A DNA stretch of 64,000 bases from Gp6-AA40 sp035711805. Its GTDB lineage: Bacteria > Acidobacteriota > Vicinamibacteria > Vicinamibacterales > UBA2999. The DNA lies in assembly GCA_035711805.1 (NCBI GenBank), contig DASTBV010000052.1, positions 15,635-79,634 on the forward strand, written 5' to 3'. Every line of letters starts with the position of its first letter. Position 1 is the first letter of the stretch. Below, one piece after another: positions 26,187-35,201 of the stretch. Under the pieces are notes generated by a model. That model made no database searches, was not told the DNA's origin, and worked only from the letters and a program-made list of their open reading frames with translations. The position numbers and the translations under genes were made by a program.

Positions 26187-29042
26187 CTACTTTGCCGGAC
26201 GTCCTTCCGCATCCCGAATCTCCACCTTGCCGACATTCAGCTTGGCAAGTTCGGGTTCGATGACCTTCCGGTCGCCGACCGCCACGACCACCATGTTCCC
26301 GGGCACCAGGTACCGCTTGGATACCGCCAGCGTCTGATCGGTCGTGACGCGGTTCACATCCTGGGCGTACTTCGTGTAGTAGTCCAGGCCCAGATCGTAG
26401 ATGAACACGTTCGAGAAGTTCGCCACGGCGTCCGCGCTCGTTTCGAACGCGCCCGCGAGCGAGTTGGCGAGCGAGTCTTTCGCCCGCTGCAGCTCGGCCT
26501 GATCCATAGGGCTCTCCACCATCCCACGAATCTCCTTGAAGATCTCGGAGACCGATGGTGCGGTGACGTCCGTCCGGACGCCCGACCCGACCTGGAAGGG
26601 TCCGGCAGCGCGGCGGAACGTGAACTGCGACGAGGCGCCGTAGGTGTAACCGTTCTTTTCGCGCAGGTTCATGTTGATGCGGCTGGAGAACAGGCCGCCG
26701 AGCGCGATGTTCATGACCTGGAGCGGGCGGAAATCGGGCGACGACCGCGCGGCGCCGATGGTGGCGACGCGCAGCTGTGTCTGCGGGCTGCCGGGCTTGT
26801 CGACGATGATCACGCGCGGCGGAATCGACGTCGGATTCGTCAGCGCCGGCCGCGCCGGCGTTCCCCGCTGCCACGAGCCGAACGACTTCTCGGCCATGGC
26901 GCGCAGCTCCTTCATCGAGATGTCGCCGGCAACGACGAGCGCCGCATTGTTGGCGACGAAGTTCTGCTGCCAGAACGCCGACAGATCGGCGCGGGTGATC
27001 GCCTTCACCGACGCCTCGGTGCCGATCTCGCTGTAGCCGTACGGGTGCTTGTCGCCATACAGCACCATCGCCGTCACCTGACCGGCAACCTGCGACGGGT
27101 TGTCGCGCATCTGCACGAGCTGACCCAGGCGCTGCGCCCGCTGACGATCGAGCTCTTCTGCCGGGAACGACGGATGCAGCGTCACGTCGGCGATCAGAGC
27201 CAGCAGCGCGCCAAAGTTCTTGCTCAGCGAGCGGCCGGTAATCGTTGTCGCATCCATGGAGCTGCCGGTGCCCAGCGTCGCACCGAGCTGCGCCACCTGA
27301 TCGGCAATCTGCAGCGCGCTGCGCGACGCCGTGCCCTCGTCCAGCATCGCGGCAGTGAAGTTCGCCAGGCCGGGCTTGTCGAGCGGGTTGGCATCGCTGC
27401 CCGTCCGCAGCACGACACTCGCCGCGACGACCGGCAGACCGCGGCGTTCGTTGAGGATCAACGTCAGGCCGTTCGCCAGCGTTTCAGACTGCGGCGTCGG
27501 CAGCTGCACCGGCTTCGCGGCGGCCGCTTGTGGCTGTTTGGCGCGCCACGGCTCGTCGCCGTTGACCGCCTGCGCGCCGGTACCGGCAGCCGGCTTGGGC
27601 GCCGTAGCTTCAGCGGAGGCGGCGGGGGTCGGCACCTGCGCCGCAGCCTGCGGCTCCCCAGGCACGGCATGCACGACGACGCGCGACGACGGCGTCAGGT
27701 ATGTGCGCGCGAACGTCCGAACGGTTGCCGGTGTGACAGCGCGGTAGCGCGCCACGTCCTGCTGCAGATAGTCCGGCGTCTTGAGATAGTGGTTGTAGGC
27801 ATTCAGCCGATCGGCCACGCCGCCGAACCCGCCAAGGCTCTCGAGGCCACCGACGATGTTCGTTTCAATCGTGTTGCGTGCGCGGTCGACTTCGGTCTGC
27901 GCCGGCGCCGTGGTACGAAGCGTCGTCAGCTCGGCGTCGAGCGCCTTTTCAATCTCCGCGGCGGTCCGGCCCGGCCGGGCGGTCACCTGTATCTGGAAGA
28001 TCGATCCCAGGACCAGCGAGTACTGCTGCGCCGAGACGTCCTGAGCGATCTGCTGTTCGTAAACGAGCTTCTTGTACAGCCGGCTTGAGCGGCCGCCACC
28101 GAGGAGCGTCGCGGCAATATCCGCATCCGCGTCGCCGGGCTTATAGAACGCGGGCGTAATCCACGCCATGTAGACACGCGGCAGCTCGACGCGCGAAGCG
28201 ACCACCTTCCTCCGCTCCGTGGTGATCCTTGGCGTCGTCGCCTTGATGGGAGGAACGGCGGGGCCGCGGCGCAGGGTGCTGAAGTACTTCTGGACGAGCG
28301 CCTTCGTTTGCGCGACGTCGATGTCGCCGACGATCGCCAGGCTGGCGTTGTTCGGCGCGTAGTACTGCCGGAAGAACCGCTGCACGTCGTCGAGCTTCGC
28401 CGCCTGAATGTCTTCGTGGGAGCCGATCACGTTGCCGTAGTAGGGATGCCCGGGCGGGTACAGGAGCTGAACCATCGCCTCTTCGGCCAACCCGTACGGC
28501 TGGTTTTCCACGCTCTGGCGCCGCTCGTTGCGCACCACGTCCTGCTGGTTGGCAAGGGCGGCCTGATCGACCTTGTCGAGCAGGTATCCCATCCGATCCG
28601 ACTCGAGCCACAGCGCCAGCTCGAGCTGATTCGAGGGAACCGTTTCGAAATAGTTCGTGCGATCGAAATCTGTCGTGCCGTTGACGTCGCTCGCGCCCGC
28701 GGCCTCGAGCAGCTGGAAGTGCTGATCGCACGGGACGTGCTTCGAGCACTGGAACATCATGTGCTCGAACAGATGCGCAAAGCCGGTGCGCCCCTTCTCC
28801 TCGTTCGCCGGTCCGACGTGATACCAGAGGTCGACGGCAACGACGGGCAGGCGGCGGTCCTGGCGGAGGATGACGTCGAGGCCGTTCGGCAGCGTGTACT
28901 TCTCGAACGTGATCCTCGGGATGTCGCTGGTTGCAGCAGCGGGTTTGGCGGTACTCCCCTGGTTCTGGGCCAGCGGCGCGGTGATACCAATGATGGCGAG
29001 AAGCGCGATGAGCAGGAGTCGCGTCGAGTGTCGTGTCGTCAT
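26187..29042 (-). CDS. Exported M16-family zinc peptidase, two tandem M16 modules
   Basis: 951 aa from ATG 29042 (ATGA overlap with the glycosylase gene). Signal peptide MTTRHSTRLLLIALLAIIGITAPLAQ. The first module (residues ~45-480) has the inverted zinc motif HLFEH followed by the distal glutamate in NERRQ. The second (~510-945) lacks HxxEH and is expected to be the inactive partner lobe. They are joined by an Ala/Pro-rich linker (TPAASAEATAPKPAAGTG); part of it is encoded by the repeat core GCCGTAGCTTCAGCGGAGG at 27602-27620, which recurs at 45207. Likely a periplasmic oligopeptidase. Confidence 0.92.
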   Translation of the reverse strand: MTTRHSTRLLLIALLAIIGITAPLAQNQGSTAKPAAATSDIPRITFEKYTLPNGLDVILRQDRRLPVVAVDLWYHVGPANEEKGRTGFAHLFEHMMFQCSKHVPCDQHFQLLEAAGASDVNGTTDFDRTNYFETVPSNQLELALWLESDRMGYLLDKVDQAALANQQDVVRNERRQSVENQPYGLAEEAMVQLLYPPGHPYYGNVIGSHEDIQAAKLDDVQRFFRQYYAPNNASLAIVGDIDVAQTKALVQKYFSTLRRGPAVPPIKATTPRITTERRKVVASRVELPRVYMAWITPAFYKPGDADADIAATLLGGGRSSRLYKKLVYEQQIAQDVSAQQYSLVLGSIFQIQVTARPGRTAAEIEKALDAELTTLRTTAPAQTEVDRARNTIETNIVGGLESLGGFGGVADRLNAYNHYLKTPDYLQQDVARYRAVTPATVRTFARTYLTPSSRVVVHAVPGEPQAAAQVPTPAASAEATAPKPAAGTGAQAVNGDEPWRAKQPQAAAAKPVQLPTPQSETLANGLTLILNERRGLPVVAASVVLRTGSDANPLDKPGLANFTAAMLDEGTASRSALQIADQVAQLGATLGTGSSMDATTITGRSLSKNFGALLALIADVTLHPSFPAEELDRQRAQRLGQLVQMRDNPSQVAGQVTAMVLYGDKHPYGYSEIGTEASVKAITRADLSAFWQQNFVANNAALVVAGDISMKELRAMAEKSFGSWQRGTPARPALTNPTSIPPRVIIVDKPGSPQTQLRVATIGAARSSPDFRPLQVMNIALGGLFSSRINMNLREKNGYTYGASSQFTFRRAAGPFQVGSGVRTDVTAPSVSEIFKEIRGMVESPMDQAELQRAKDSLANSLAGAFETSADAVANFSNVFIYDLGLDYYTKYAQDVNRVTTDQTLAVSKRYLVPGNMVVVAVGDRKVIEPELAKLNVGKVEIRDAEGRPAK

Positions 29043-29659
29043 GACGGTTTGTTCTCCAGACTTGCCCAGAGGTACCAACAAGCCACGGACCGATACGGTC
29101 GCCAGGGCTCGCCAATCTTCGTCAACCGCTCCGCGCGCGGCAGCTTCCGCAGCCCGTAGGCGCGCTGAACGGCTTTCAGGATGCCAAGGTCGTCGACCGG
29201 CAGGACGTCGGGGCGATGGAGACGGAACATCAGGAACATCTCCGCGGTCCAACGGCCGATTCCCGTTATCTGCGTCAACGACTGAATTACGTCTTCGTCC
29301 GAGAGTTCGTTCACCTTCTCGAGTGTCAACGATCCATCCGCGACCCGCGAACACAGGTCTCGTATATAGCGAATCTTCTGCGAACTGAGCCCGACTGCCC
29401 GCAACTGGGCGTCATCCACCAGTGCCACTGCTGCGGGCGTCGGTATGCCGCCAAAGAGGGCGTCGAATCGCCTGGCGATGGTGGCGGCTGCCTTCGTCGA
29501 CAGCTGTTGCGAGATGATCGAGTGGGTCAATGCCGTAAAGGCGTCCTCGTGCTGCGCATCGGCGAGGCCGCACGGCCCGTGACGGCGAATCAGGTCGCGA
29601 ATCACCGGATCACGCCGCGCCAGCAGGCGCCGCGCCTTGTCATAATCGGTCGTCGTCAT
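29039..29659 (-). CDS. AlkA-like DNA-3-methyladenine glycosylase
   Basis: Excises alkylated bases. 206 aa. Helix-hairpin-helix LTQITGIGRWTAEMFLMF followed by the catalytic aspartate in RPDVLPVDDLGI. N-terminal part FTALTHSIISQQLSTKAAATIARRF is typical of the HhH-GPD superfamily. Stop overlaps the M16 start; there is no functional link between the two. Confidence 0.92.
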   Translation of the reverse strand: MTTTDYDKARRLLARRDPVIRDLIRRHGPCGLADAQHEDAFTALTHSIISQQLSTKAAATIARRFDALFGGIPTPAAVALVDDAQLRAVGLSSQKIRYIRDLCSRVADGSLTLEKVNELSDEDVIQSLTQITGIGRWTAEMFLMFRLHRPDVLPVDDLGILKAVQRAYGLRKLPRAERLTKIGEPWRPYRSVACWYLWASLENKPS

Positions 29660-29700
29660 CCCTGATCCCTGATCCCTGATCCCTGAGGCCTGAGGCCTGA
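29660..29700. repeat. Tandem CCCTGAT / GGCCTGA heptamers
   Basis: Three to four CCCTGAT units merge into three GGCCTGA units in the 44-bp gap between the SIMPL gene and the glycosylase gene. Confidence 0.85.
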
Positions 29701-29703
29701 GGC

Positions 29704-30474
29704 CTACTTGATTACGGCTGTCAGCGTCACACGGGCGCGGATCTCGGTCTGTCCGGTTTCGATCGGCGGCGCGGCCGCGGCGACCTGCAGCTCCTGGCGC
29801 ACCATCCGCGGCAGCGGAATCGGGCCGCCTTCGATCGGCCCCTCTTCGATGCGGATGATGCGTTCGATCGAGCGGCCGGCGCCAGCGACAGCCGCTTCGG
29901 CTTTCGCCCTGGCATCCGCCACGGCAAGGCGCAGCGCGTCGCGTTCGTGCTTCGCCCGATCCTTCAGATCGAACCGCACGCCACCGAGCGACGTGGCGCC
30001 CGACGCGACCGCGATCTCGAGGTACTCCCCGACGCGATCGACGCTATCCACCCGCACTTCAACCGAGTTTCGCGCCACGTAGCCGCGGCCAACGCGCTTG
30101 CCGTTCACGAAATCCCACTCATATTGGACGTCGTAGGCAACGGTCCGGATGGCATCCGCGGCAACGCCGGCCGCCTTCAGCTTCGACAGCACCGGCGTCA
30201 TCGCTTCGGTGTTGCGGCGCTGCGCCTCGCGGGCGCTCGGAGCCCGCGATTCAGCGCTGATGGTGATCCACGCACGGTCAGGCGCGACGTGCACGATGCC
30301 CTCGCCGTTGGTCACGACCACCGGTTCTGAAGGTGCGGCAGGTTGCTGGGCGTACGCCGGTAAGGCGACGACAAGCGCGGAAATGCAAAATGCAAGATTC
30401 AAAATGCAAACCCTGCCAGCAACTACGGGCCTTGGCCCCTTCGCATTTTGCATTTTGCATTTTGAATTTTGCAT
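29704..30474 (-). CDS. SIMPL (DUF541) family exported protein
   Basis: 256 aa from ATG 30474, which has GAGGAG 9 nt upstream. Mature domain starts after AYAQQ: VVVTNGEGIVHVAPDRAWITISAES, the SIMPL signature, and ends ...TGQTEIRARVTLTAVIK. Family proteins are periplasmic or outer-membrane and linked to oxidative stress or signalling; the precise role is unknown. Both the first residues (MQNSKCKMQNAK) and the hydrophobic signal core (VCILNLAFCIS) come from the two arms of an inverted repeat. Confidence 0.85.
   Translation of the reverse strand: MQNSKCKMQNAKGPRPVVAGRVCILNLAFCISALVVALPAYAQQPAAPSEPVVVTNGEGIVHVAPDRAWITISAESRAPSAREAQRRNTEAMTPVLSKLKAAGVAADAIRTVAYDVQYEWDFVNGKRVGRGYVARNSVEVRVDSVDRVGEYLEIAVASGATSLGGVRFDLKDRAKHERDALRLAVADARAKAEAAVAGAGRSIERIIRIEEGPIEGGPIPLPRMVRQELQVAAAAPPIETGQTEIRARVTLTAVIK
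30380..30474. repeat. Inverted AAATGCAAAATGC repeat encoding a signal peptide
   Basis: Arm 30384-30405 (AAATGCAAAATGCAAG, then ATTCAAAATGC) is complementary to arm 30443-30474 (GCATTTTGCATTTTG...). Both arms are read in the SIMPL gene frame, one as Lys/Asn/Cys residues, the other as hydrophobic residues. Confidence 0.8.
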
Positions 30475-30501
30475 TTCCCCAGTCTCCTCTACCATCACCT
30501 G

Positions 30502-31695
30502 ATGCCCGGACCCGGGCCGCTGGCCGGCCTCACCATTGTTGATCTGACGCGGGTGCTCTCCGGGCCCTATTGCACGATGCTCCTCGCCGACATGGGCGCC
30601 CGGGTGATCAAGATCGAACAGCCGGGGCGTGGCGACGACACGCGCGCCTGGGGTCCGCCGTTCGTCGGCGAGGAGAGCGCGTACTTCCTCAGCATCAACC
30701 GGAATAAGGAAAGCGTCACGCTCGACTTCAAGGCAACCGAGGGGCGACGCATCCTGAACCAGCTGATCAGCACGGCGGACGTCCTCGTCGAAAACTTCCG
30801 CCCTGGGGTTATGAGCCGCCTGGGCCTCGACTACTCCACGCTGGCCCAACGTCATCCCCGGCTGGTCTTCTGTTCGATCTCCGGCTTCGGCCAGGACGGC
30901 CCGCGCCGCGATCACGCCGGATACGACGCCGTCATTCAGGCCGAAGGCGGGCTCATGAGCGTGACGGGCGATGCGAACGGGCGGGCATTTCGCGTCGGCG
31001 TGGCAGTGACCGACCTGGTCGCCGGCCTGCTCGCGGCGCAGGGCATCGTCCTCGCGCTGTTCGCGCGGGAACGCACGGGTCGCGGTCAGCAGGTGGACAT
31101 CAGTATGTTGGACGGGGTCATCTCGCTGCTGAGCTACCACGCTTCAATCTATCTCACCACGGGCGCGGAATCGCGCCGCGTCGGCAACCGCCACGCGACG
31201 ATCGCGCCGTATGACACGTTCTCGGCGGCGGACGGCGAGCTCTTCCTCGCTGTCGGAAACGACGATCAGTTCCAGCGCTTCTGCAAGGCGGCCGGATTGC
31301 AGAGGCTGCTGGAGGAGGGGCGCTTCTCGACAAACCCGCTGCGAGTCGCGAACGAAGCGGCGTTGAAGGAAATCATCGAGCCGGTGATGCGAACGCGCAA
31401 ACGGGACGAGTGGATCGCCTCGCTCGCCGACGCGGGCGTGCCATGCGGGGCAGTACGCAGCGTCCCGGAAGCGCTGTCCGACCCGCAGGTGAGCGCGCGG
31501 CGCATGATCGAGGCCGTTGAACACGCTGTGCTGGGATCGTTGAAGGTACTCGGCACGCCGATCAAACTGTCCGATACGTCGGCATCCGTGCGCTCCGCGC
31601 CGCCGACATTAGGTCAGCACACTGATAAAGTGCTTGCGGAACTGGGATTGAGCGGTGCGGAAATCACCGCGCTGAAGACACGCGCGATCATCTGA
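30502..31695 (+). CDS. CaiB/BaiF (class III) CoA transferase
   Basis: Moves CoA between carboxylic acids. 397 aa from ATG 30502. Family motifs: GPLAGLTIVDLTRVLSGPYCTMLLADMGARVIKIEQPGRGDDTR at the N-terminus, the catalytic aspartate region QAEGGLMSVTGD, and VDISMLDG. The substrate cannot be told; members act on carnitine, formate/oxalate, succinate or aromatic acids. The next gene starts 2 bp after the stop. Confidence 0.9.
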   Translation: MPGPGPLAGLTIVDLTRVLSGPYCTMLLADMGARVIKIEQPGRGDDTRAWGPPFVGEESAYFLSINRNKESVTLDFKATEGRRILNQLISTADVLVENFRPGVMSRLGLDYSTLAQRHPRLVFCSISGFGQDGPRRDHAGYDAVIQAEGGLMSVTGDANGRAFRVGVAVTDLVAGLLAAQGIVLALFARERTGRGQQVDISMLDGVISLLSYHASIYLTTGAESRRVGNRHATIAPYDTFSAADGELFLAVGNDDQFQRFCKAAGLQRLLEEGRFSTNPLRVANEAALKEIIEPVMRTRKRDEWIASLADAGVPCGAVRSVPEALSDPQVSARRMIEAVEHAVLGSLKVLGTPIKLSDTSASVRSAPPTLGQHTDKVLAELGLSGAEITALKTRAII

Positions 31696-31697
31696 TT

Positions 31698-32126
31698 ATG
31701 GAAACAGGAGAAGTCAGAAAGCGAGTGCTGCACGCAATCACCGCTGCCCGGAGCCGGGCGCAGGCACGCCGCCAGCAGGCGGACGAGGCCGCGCGCACGT
31801 ACGGTGCGTTTCTCGAGAACGTGGCGACGCCCGTGGTTCACCAGGTGGCGGCGGCACTGAAGGCCGAGGGTTATTCGTTCACGGTATTCACGCCGGGCGA
31901 CGGCCTCCGGCTCGCGTCCGATCGCGGCCGCGACGACTTCGTCGAGTTCGCGCTGGACACGAGCGGCGACCGCCCGCAGGTCATCGGCCGAATCAGCCAG
32001 TCACGCGGCTCCCGGCGTCTCGAGGAAGAACGTCCTGTCAAAGCCGGCACGCCGCCCGACGCGCTCAGCGAAGACGACGTGCTCGACTTCGTCATGCAGG
32101 CGCTGGAGCGGTGGCTGGCGCGGTAG
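31698..32126 (+). CDS. Hypothetical protein coupled to the CoA transferase
   Basis: 142 aa from ATG 31698, two bases past the upstream stop. Residues 1-50 are a basic, alanine-rich helix (VRKRVLHAITAARSRAQARRQQADEAARTYGAFLENV). The rest looks like a small alpha/beta domain (EGYSFTVFTPGDGLRLASDRGRDDFVEFALD). No motif is recognised. It could bind nucleic acid or a partner protein through the basic helix. Confidence 0.65.
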   Translation: METGEVRKRVLHAITAARSRAQARRQQADEAARTYGAFLENVATPVVHQVAAALKAEGYSFTVFTPGDGLRLASDRGRDDFVEFALDTSGDRPQVIGRISQSRGSRRLEEERPVKAGTPPDALSEDDVLDFVMQALERWLAR

Positions 32127-32200
32127 TTGTCCTTTAGTCCCTGGTTCTTGGACCTAGTCCGTCCTTGGTCCTTGGTCCTGAATCCTCAGTCCGCGCCGGA
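32127..32200. repeat. GGTCCTTGG-type repeat
   Basis: Degenerate units of TCCTTGGTCC/TAGTCC on one strand, the same family as 52915-53095 and 61607-61712. It fills most of the gap before the hydrolase gene. Confidence 0.7.
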
Positions 32201-32237
32201 TTGCACCCGATAGTGCTGCGGAGCCGTATGTATCGCT

Positions 32238-33491
32238 ATGCATCGGCGAGGTGCAAGCGGTGTCCATCCAATCACATCGGCATGCTTCGCTGTCTGCGTG
32301 CTGCTCGTGATTCCAGTGCCGGCCGAGGCGCAGGTGCCTCGTCTGTGGGGAGACCTACGACCGGGTCCGAACGGCGTGGGCTATCGCGTCGTTCGACTCT
32401 TCGATCAGAGTCGGTCTTTTGGACTTCGAACTGCGGCTGCCGAACCGGGTGCATCAGCGCCGAATCGACGGTTGATGACGGTGCGCGTCTGGTATCCAGC
32501 GACATCAGCGCGTGGCGTCCGCATGACGTTACGGAGCTATCTGGACCTCCTCGATAAAGATGGACCGATCACTGCTGACGTACGGGAACGGCTTGAGCTC
32601 GATCTGAACGGAATCTGGAGCGACCTCTGCACCTGTCGGGTTCCGCGCGCCGCGGCGGATGCGCGACTCGACGCGCTGTTCGGCACGACTGCCGCGGCGG
32701 TCCGCGACGCGACGCCGGCTACCGGCAGGCATCCAGTAATCGTCTACTCACTCGGCCACGACATGCACTCCTTGGAAAACGTCGTGCTATGGGAGTACCT
32801 CGCGAGCCATGGCTACGTGGTTGCGGTCACACCGTCCGTCGGGCATCAGTCAGTTGCGATGGAGCCGGTGGGCCCGACGTCGGCGGAAGTAAAAACGAGA
32901 GACCTCGAGTTCGTGACTCACTGGCTGCGTACTGTGCCTTTTGCAGATATGAACCGGGTGGCTGCTGTTGGTTTCAGCCTTGGAGGGTGGTCGGCACTGA
33001 TGTTGGGAATGCGCAGCGGTGACATCAACGCAGTTGTTGCCCTCGATGGTTCGTTCAATCTACCGAATCGCGTCGCCTCAGTTCGCACTATGCCGTTCTT
33101 CAGGCCATCGGCGTTCATGCTTCCGATGCTGAACCTCCGTCAGGATGAACCGGAGATCGATGTCGGCGTCATCGAATCATTCGCGAACGCCGAACGATTC
33201 GATACCGCGATTGGGGACATGGACCCTCCGAACGCTTCCCATCATTCCTTCACGTCCATCTACACGTTCAGCACCGAGTTCTTTCCACCTGACGGGAACG
33301 GGAATGAGCTTATGGGTTTGAAGTACAACAGGGACGTCTTCGAGTTGGTCGCAACGCGAGTACGGCTCTTTCTCGATGCGTATCTGAAGGGCACCGCCGA
33401 GGCACGCGCGGCTCTGCAACAGCCGCCACGAGTCGCCGGCGTGCCTGACGCGCTGATTCGACACCGTTACCTCGCGCCAGCGTCTCGTTGA
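32238..33491 (+). CDS. Secreted alpha/beta hydrolase, PAF-acetylhydrolase/dienelactone hydrolase-like
   Basis: 417 aa with signal peptide to about VPAEAQ. Landmarks: RRLMTVRVWYPA near residue 78, HPVIVYSLGHDMHSLENVVLWEYLASHGYVV (oxyanion region) and the nucleophile elbow GFSLGGWS. The later aspartate and histidine of the triad are probably in VVALDGS and in NASHHSFTS. The natural substrate is unknown; lipid esters are the family expectation. Confidence 0.8.
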   Translation: MHRRGASGVHPITSACFAVCVLLVIPVPAEAQVPRLWGDLRPGPNGVGYRVVRLFDQSRSFGLRTAAAEPGASAPNRRLMTVRVWYPATSARGVRMTLRSYLDLLDKDGPITADVRERLELDLNGIWSDLCTCRVPRAAADARLDALFGTTAAAVRDATPATGRHPVIVYSLGHDMHSLENVVLWEYLASHGYVVAVTPSVGHQSVAMEPVGPTSAEVKTRDLEFVTHWLRTVPFADMNRVAAVGFSLGGWSALMLGMRSGDINAVVALDGSFNLPNRVASVRTMPFFRPSAFMLPMLNLRQDEPEIDVGVIESFANAERFDTAIGDMDPPNASHHSFTSIYTFSTEFFPPDGNGNELMGLKYNRDVFELVATRVRLFLDAYLKGTAEARAALQQPPRVAGVPDALIRHRYLAPASR

Positions 33492-33801
33492 CGTTAGCGG
33501 GGGCTGAGCGCGTTCTTCGATTCGTGTAACACCTCAGCCCGTCACATGTCAGGCGGGCGACGGCGGAACCGCAAGTCCGCGCCGAAGGGTTCGATTTTCT
33601 CCGCCTCCGCTCGCATGGATTCCTGCGAGCTACGGCGAGACCCGCCGTAGCCTTGCCGAAGGCGGGCACCGGCGCGAACCGGAGCCGCGGGCAGGCTTGT
33701 CAGACGCGGCCGCCGAACTGGGGCCGTCCTTGTCCGGGGTCCGCCCCGCGGTCCCGTCATTGAGCGTTTTGTGTAATACTACTTTGTATTACGAGGATGC
33801 G
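33492..33801. other. Non-coding stretch with repeats and the vapBC promoter
   Basis: No convincing gene on either strand. Holds a hairpin GCTACGGCG-AGACC-CGCCGTAGC (33629-33651) followed by an overlapping CCGCC...GGCGG stem, and at its right end the antitoxin operator. Confidence 0.6.
33773..33792. promoter_or_regulatory. Autoregulatory operator of the toxin-antitoxin pair
   Basis: GTAATAC-TACTTT-GTATTAC is a perfect inverted repeat 10 bp before the antitoxin ATG, in locally AT-rich sequence. Ribbon-helix-helix antitoxins normally bind such a site in their own promoter. Confidence 0.65.
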
Positions 33802-34071
33802 ATGGCTTTGACTGTTCGTCTGGGGCCGAAAACCGAGCGCGCGCTCAACGCGCTGGCCAAGCGCAAGCGATTGTCCCGCTCCGACGTCGTGCGGGAGGCC
33901 CTGCTTCGCTACGGTGCGGACGAAGGAGTGGAGGCCGCCGAGGACGTCTCCGGGGCGTGGTTGGATGTCATCGGGATCGTCGATCTTGGTGTTCGCGACC
34001 CGGCGCGCACGACGGGAGACCAGTTCGCGCGACTCCTTCGAGGACGTTCGCGTGCGCGGCGTACTCGTTGA
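33802..34071 (+). CDS. Ribbon-helix-helix antitoxin
   Basis: 89 aa from ATG 33802 with GAGG 7 nt upstream. The CopG-type RHH fold is at residues 1-40 (MALTVRLGPKTERALNALAKRKRLSRSDVVREALLRY). The C-terminal half would wrap the toxin. It overlaps the PIN toxin gene by 20 bases. Predicted to neutralise the toxin and repress the promoter. Confidence 0.82.
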   Translation: MALTVRLGPKTERALNALAKRKRLSRSDVVREALLRYGADEGVEAAEDVSGAWLDVIGIVDLGVRDPARTTGDQFARLLRGRSRARRTR

Positions 34072-34465
34072 CGCTGGTCCGCTTGTGGCGCTGCTCGATC
34101 GCGGAGATCCGAAGCACGGAGCCTGCGTCGCCGCGCTGAAGACGCTCCGCGCGCCACTCGTGACAGTGTGGCCGGCCTTCACGGAAGCGATGTATCTGTT
34201 GCGCGAGTCGTGGCCCGCTCAGAAGGCGCTCTGGAGCAGGCTCGAAACCCATGCCCTCGGGCTGGCGCCGCTCGAGGAGGCCGACGCCTCGCGGATGCGC
34301 GAGCTGATGGAGAAATATCGCGACCTGCCGATGGATCTCGCCGACGCGGCCCTCGTGCGTGTCGCCGAGCGGGACTCGCTGACCGAAATCTTCACCCTCG
34401 ATCGCACACACTTCCGAACGTATCGGCCGGGCCGGCGCCGTAGCTTCTCAATCGTGCCGGTGTGA
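34052..34465 (+). CDS. PIN-domain ribonuclease toxin (VapC-like)
   Basis: 137 aa from GTG 34052. The acidic residues of a PIN site are present: first aspartate in VLVDAGPLVALLD, glutamate in AFTEAMYLL, aspartates in PMDLADAALVRVAE and TLDRTHF. VapC toxins cleave tRNA or rRNA; the target here is unknown. Organised downstream of and overlapping an RHH antitoxin. Confidence 0.85.
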   Translation: MRGVLVDAGPLVALLDRGDPKHGACVAALKTLRAPLVTVWPAFTEAMYLLRESWPAQKALWSRLETHALGLAPLEEADASRMRELMEKYRDLPMDLADAALVRVAERDSLTEIFTLDRTHFRTYRPGRRRSFSIVPV

Positions 34466-34481
34466 GGAACTGCTACCGGCG

Positions 34482-35201
34482 TCAGGAGGCTGGCGCGCTG
34501 GCGACGTGAATCGCCATCAGCCCGCCGAGCACCTTCACCACGCGCACATCGATGAACCCGCCCGCCTCCATCATGTTCGCCACACCCTCGGCGCCAGGAT
34601 ACGTCCGAATCGATTCGGGAATGTAGCGGTACGTATTCGGATCGCGATGCAGGACGCAACCGAGTGCTGATCCGACGACGGTGAGGTAGAGCAGATACGC
34701 GCTGCGAACAATCGCACTCGATGGGCGATTGAAATCCAGCGACAGGACGCGGCCATTCGGCGCGAGCACCCGCCGGATTTCACGCAGTGCCTGTTGCAGG
34801 TCGGGGACGTTCCGCAGGCCGTAGCCCACCGTGACGGTTGTAAACGTGCGATCGGGAAACGGCAACGCCAGCATGTCGCCGGTAACGAATTTCGCAGGGC
34901 ACCCCTTTAGGGGTGCCCTCGAATTTGCCAGCTGCAGCATACGGTGCGTGACATCGAGGCCAACGGCCCGCTGCACGTGTGGAACCGCCGCGAAAATGAT
35001 GTCGCCCGTCCCGCACGCCAGGTCGAGCAGGCGATCGGACGGTTGCAGACGCGCCAGCTGGATCAGCCGCTTCTTCCAGCGTCGATCCTGGCCGTAGGAA
35101 AGAAACCCGGTGATGAAGTCGTAGCGGTCGGCGATGGTGGCAAACAGCTGACGGACGTAGCGCCGTTTGCCCTCAGGAGTCGCGATCGTGCGCCGTAACA
35201 A
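34482..35201 (-). CDS. menG: Demethylmenaquinone methyltransferase
   Basis: Final methylation in menaquinone synthesis (UbiE/MenG). 239 aa from TTG 35201; a start slightly downstream is possible. Motifs: FATIADRYDFITGFLSYGQDRRWKKRLI, SAM motif LLDLACGTGDI, and TVGYGLRNVPDLQQALREIRRVLAPNGRVLSLDF. Residues ~94-102 (RAPLKGCPA) are an in-frame repeat insert (34896-34919) just before FVTGDMLALPFPD. The gene overlaps the cupredoxin gene by 29 bases but is unrelated in function. Confidence 0.92.
   Translation of the reverse strand: MLRRTIATPEGKRRYVRQLFATIADRYDFITGFLSYGQDRRWKKRLIQLARLQPSDRLLDLACGTGDIIFAAVPHVQRAVGLDVTHRMLQLANSRAPLKGCPAKFVTGDMLALPFPDRTFTTVTVGYGLRNVPDLQQALREIRRVLAPNGRVLSLDFNRPSSAIVRSAYLLYLTVVGSALGCVLHRDPNTYRYIPESIRTYPGAEGVANMMEAGGFIDVRVVKVLGGLMAIHVASAPAS
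34896..34919. repeat. Palindromic repeat translated inside menG
   Basis: Arms AGGGCACCCCT and AGGGGTGCCCT are perfect complements around TT. It is inserted in frame between SAM motif II and motif III of the methyltransferase. Confidence 0.85.

Noticed and set aside
26077..26874. Long upstream extension of cysM
   Set aside because: It reads through the promoter, operator and the end of the M16 gene; the PLP-enzyme fold begins just after ATG 26076.
26133..28088. 651-codon plus-strand frame opposite the M16 peptidase
   Set aside because: No family motif, Arg/His-rich composition; the minus-strand gene is clearly real.
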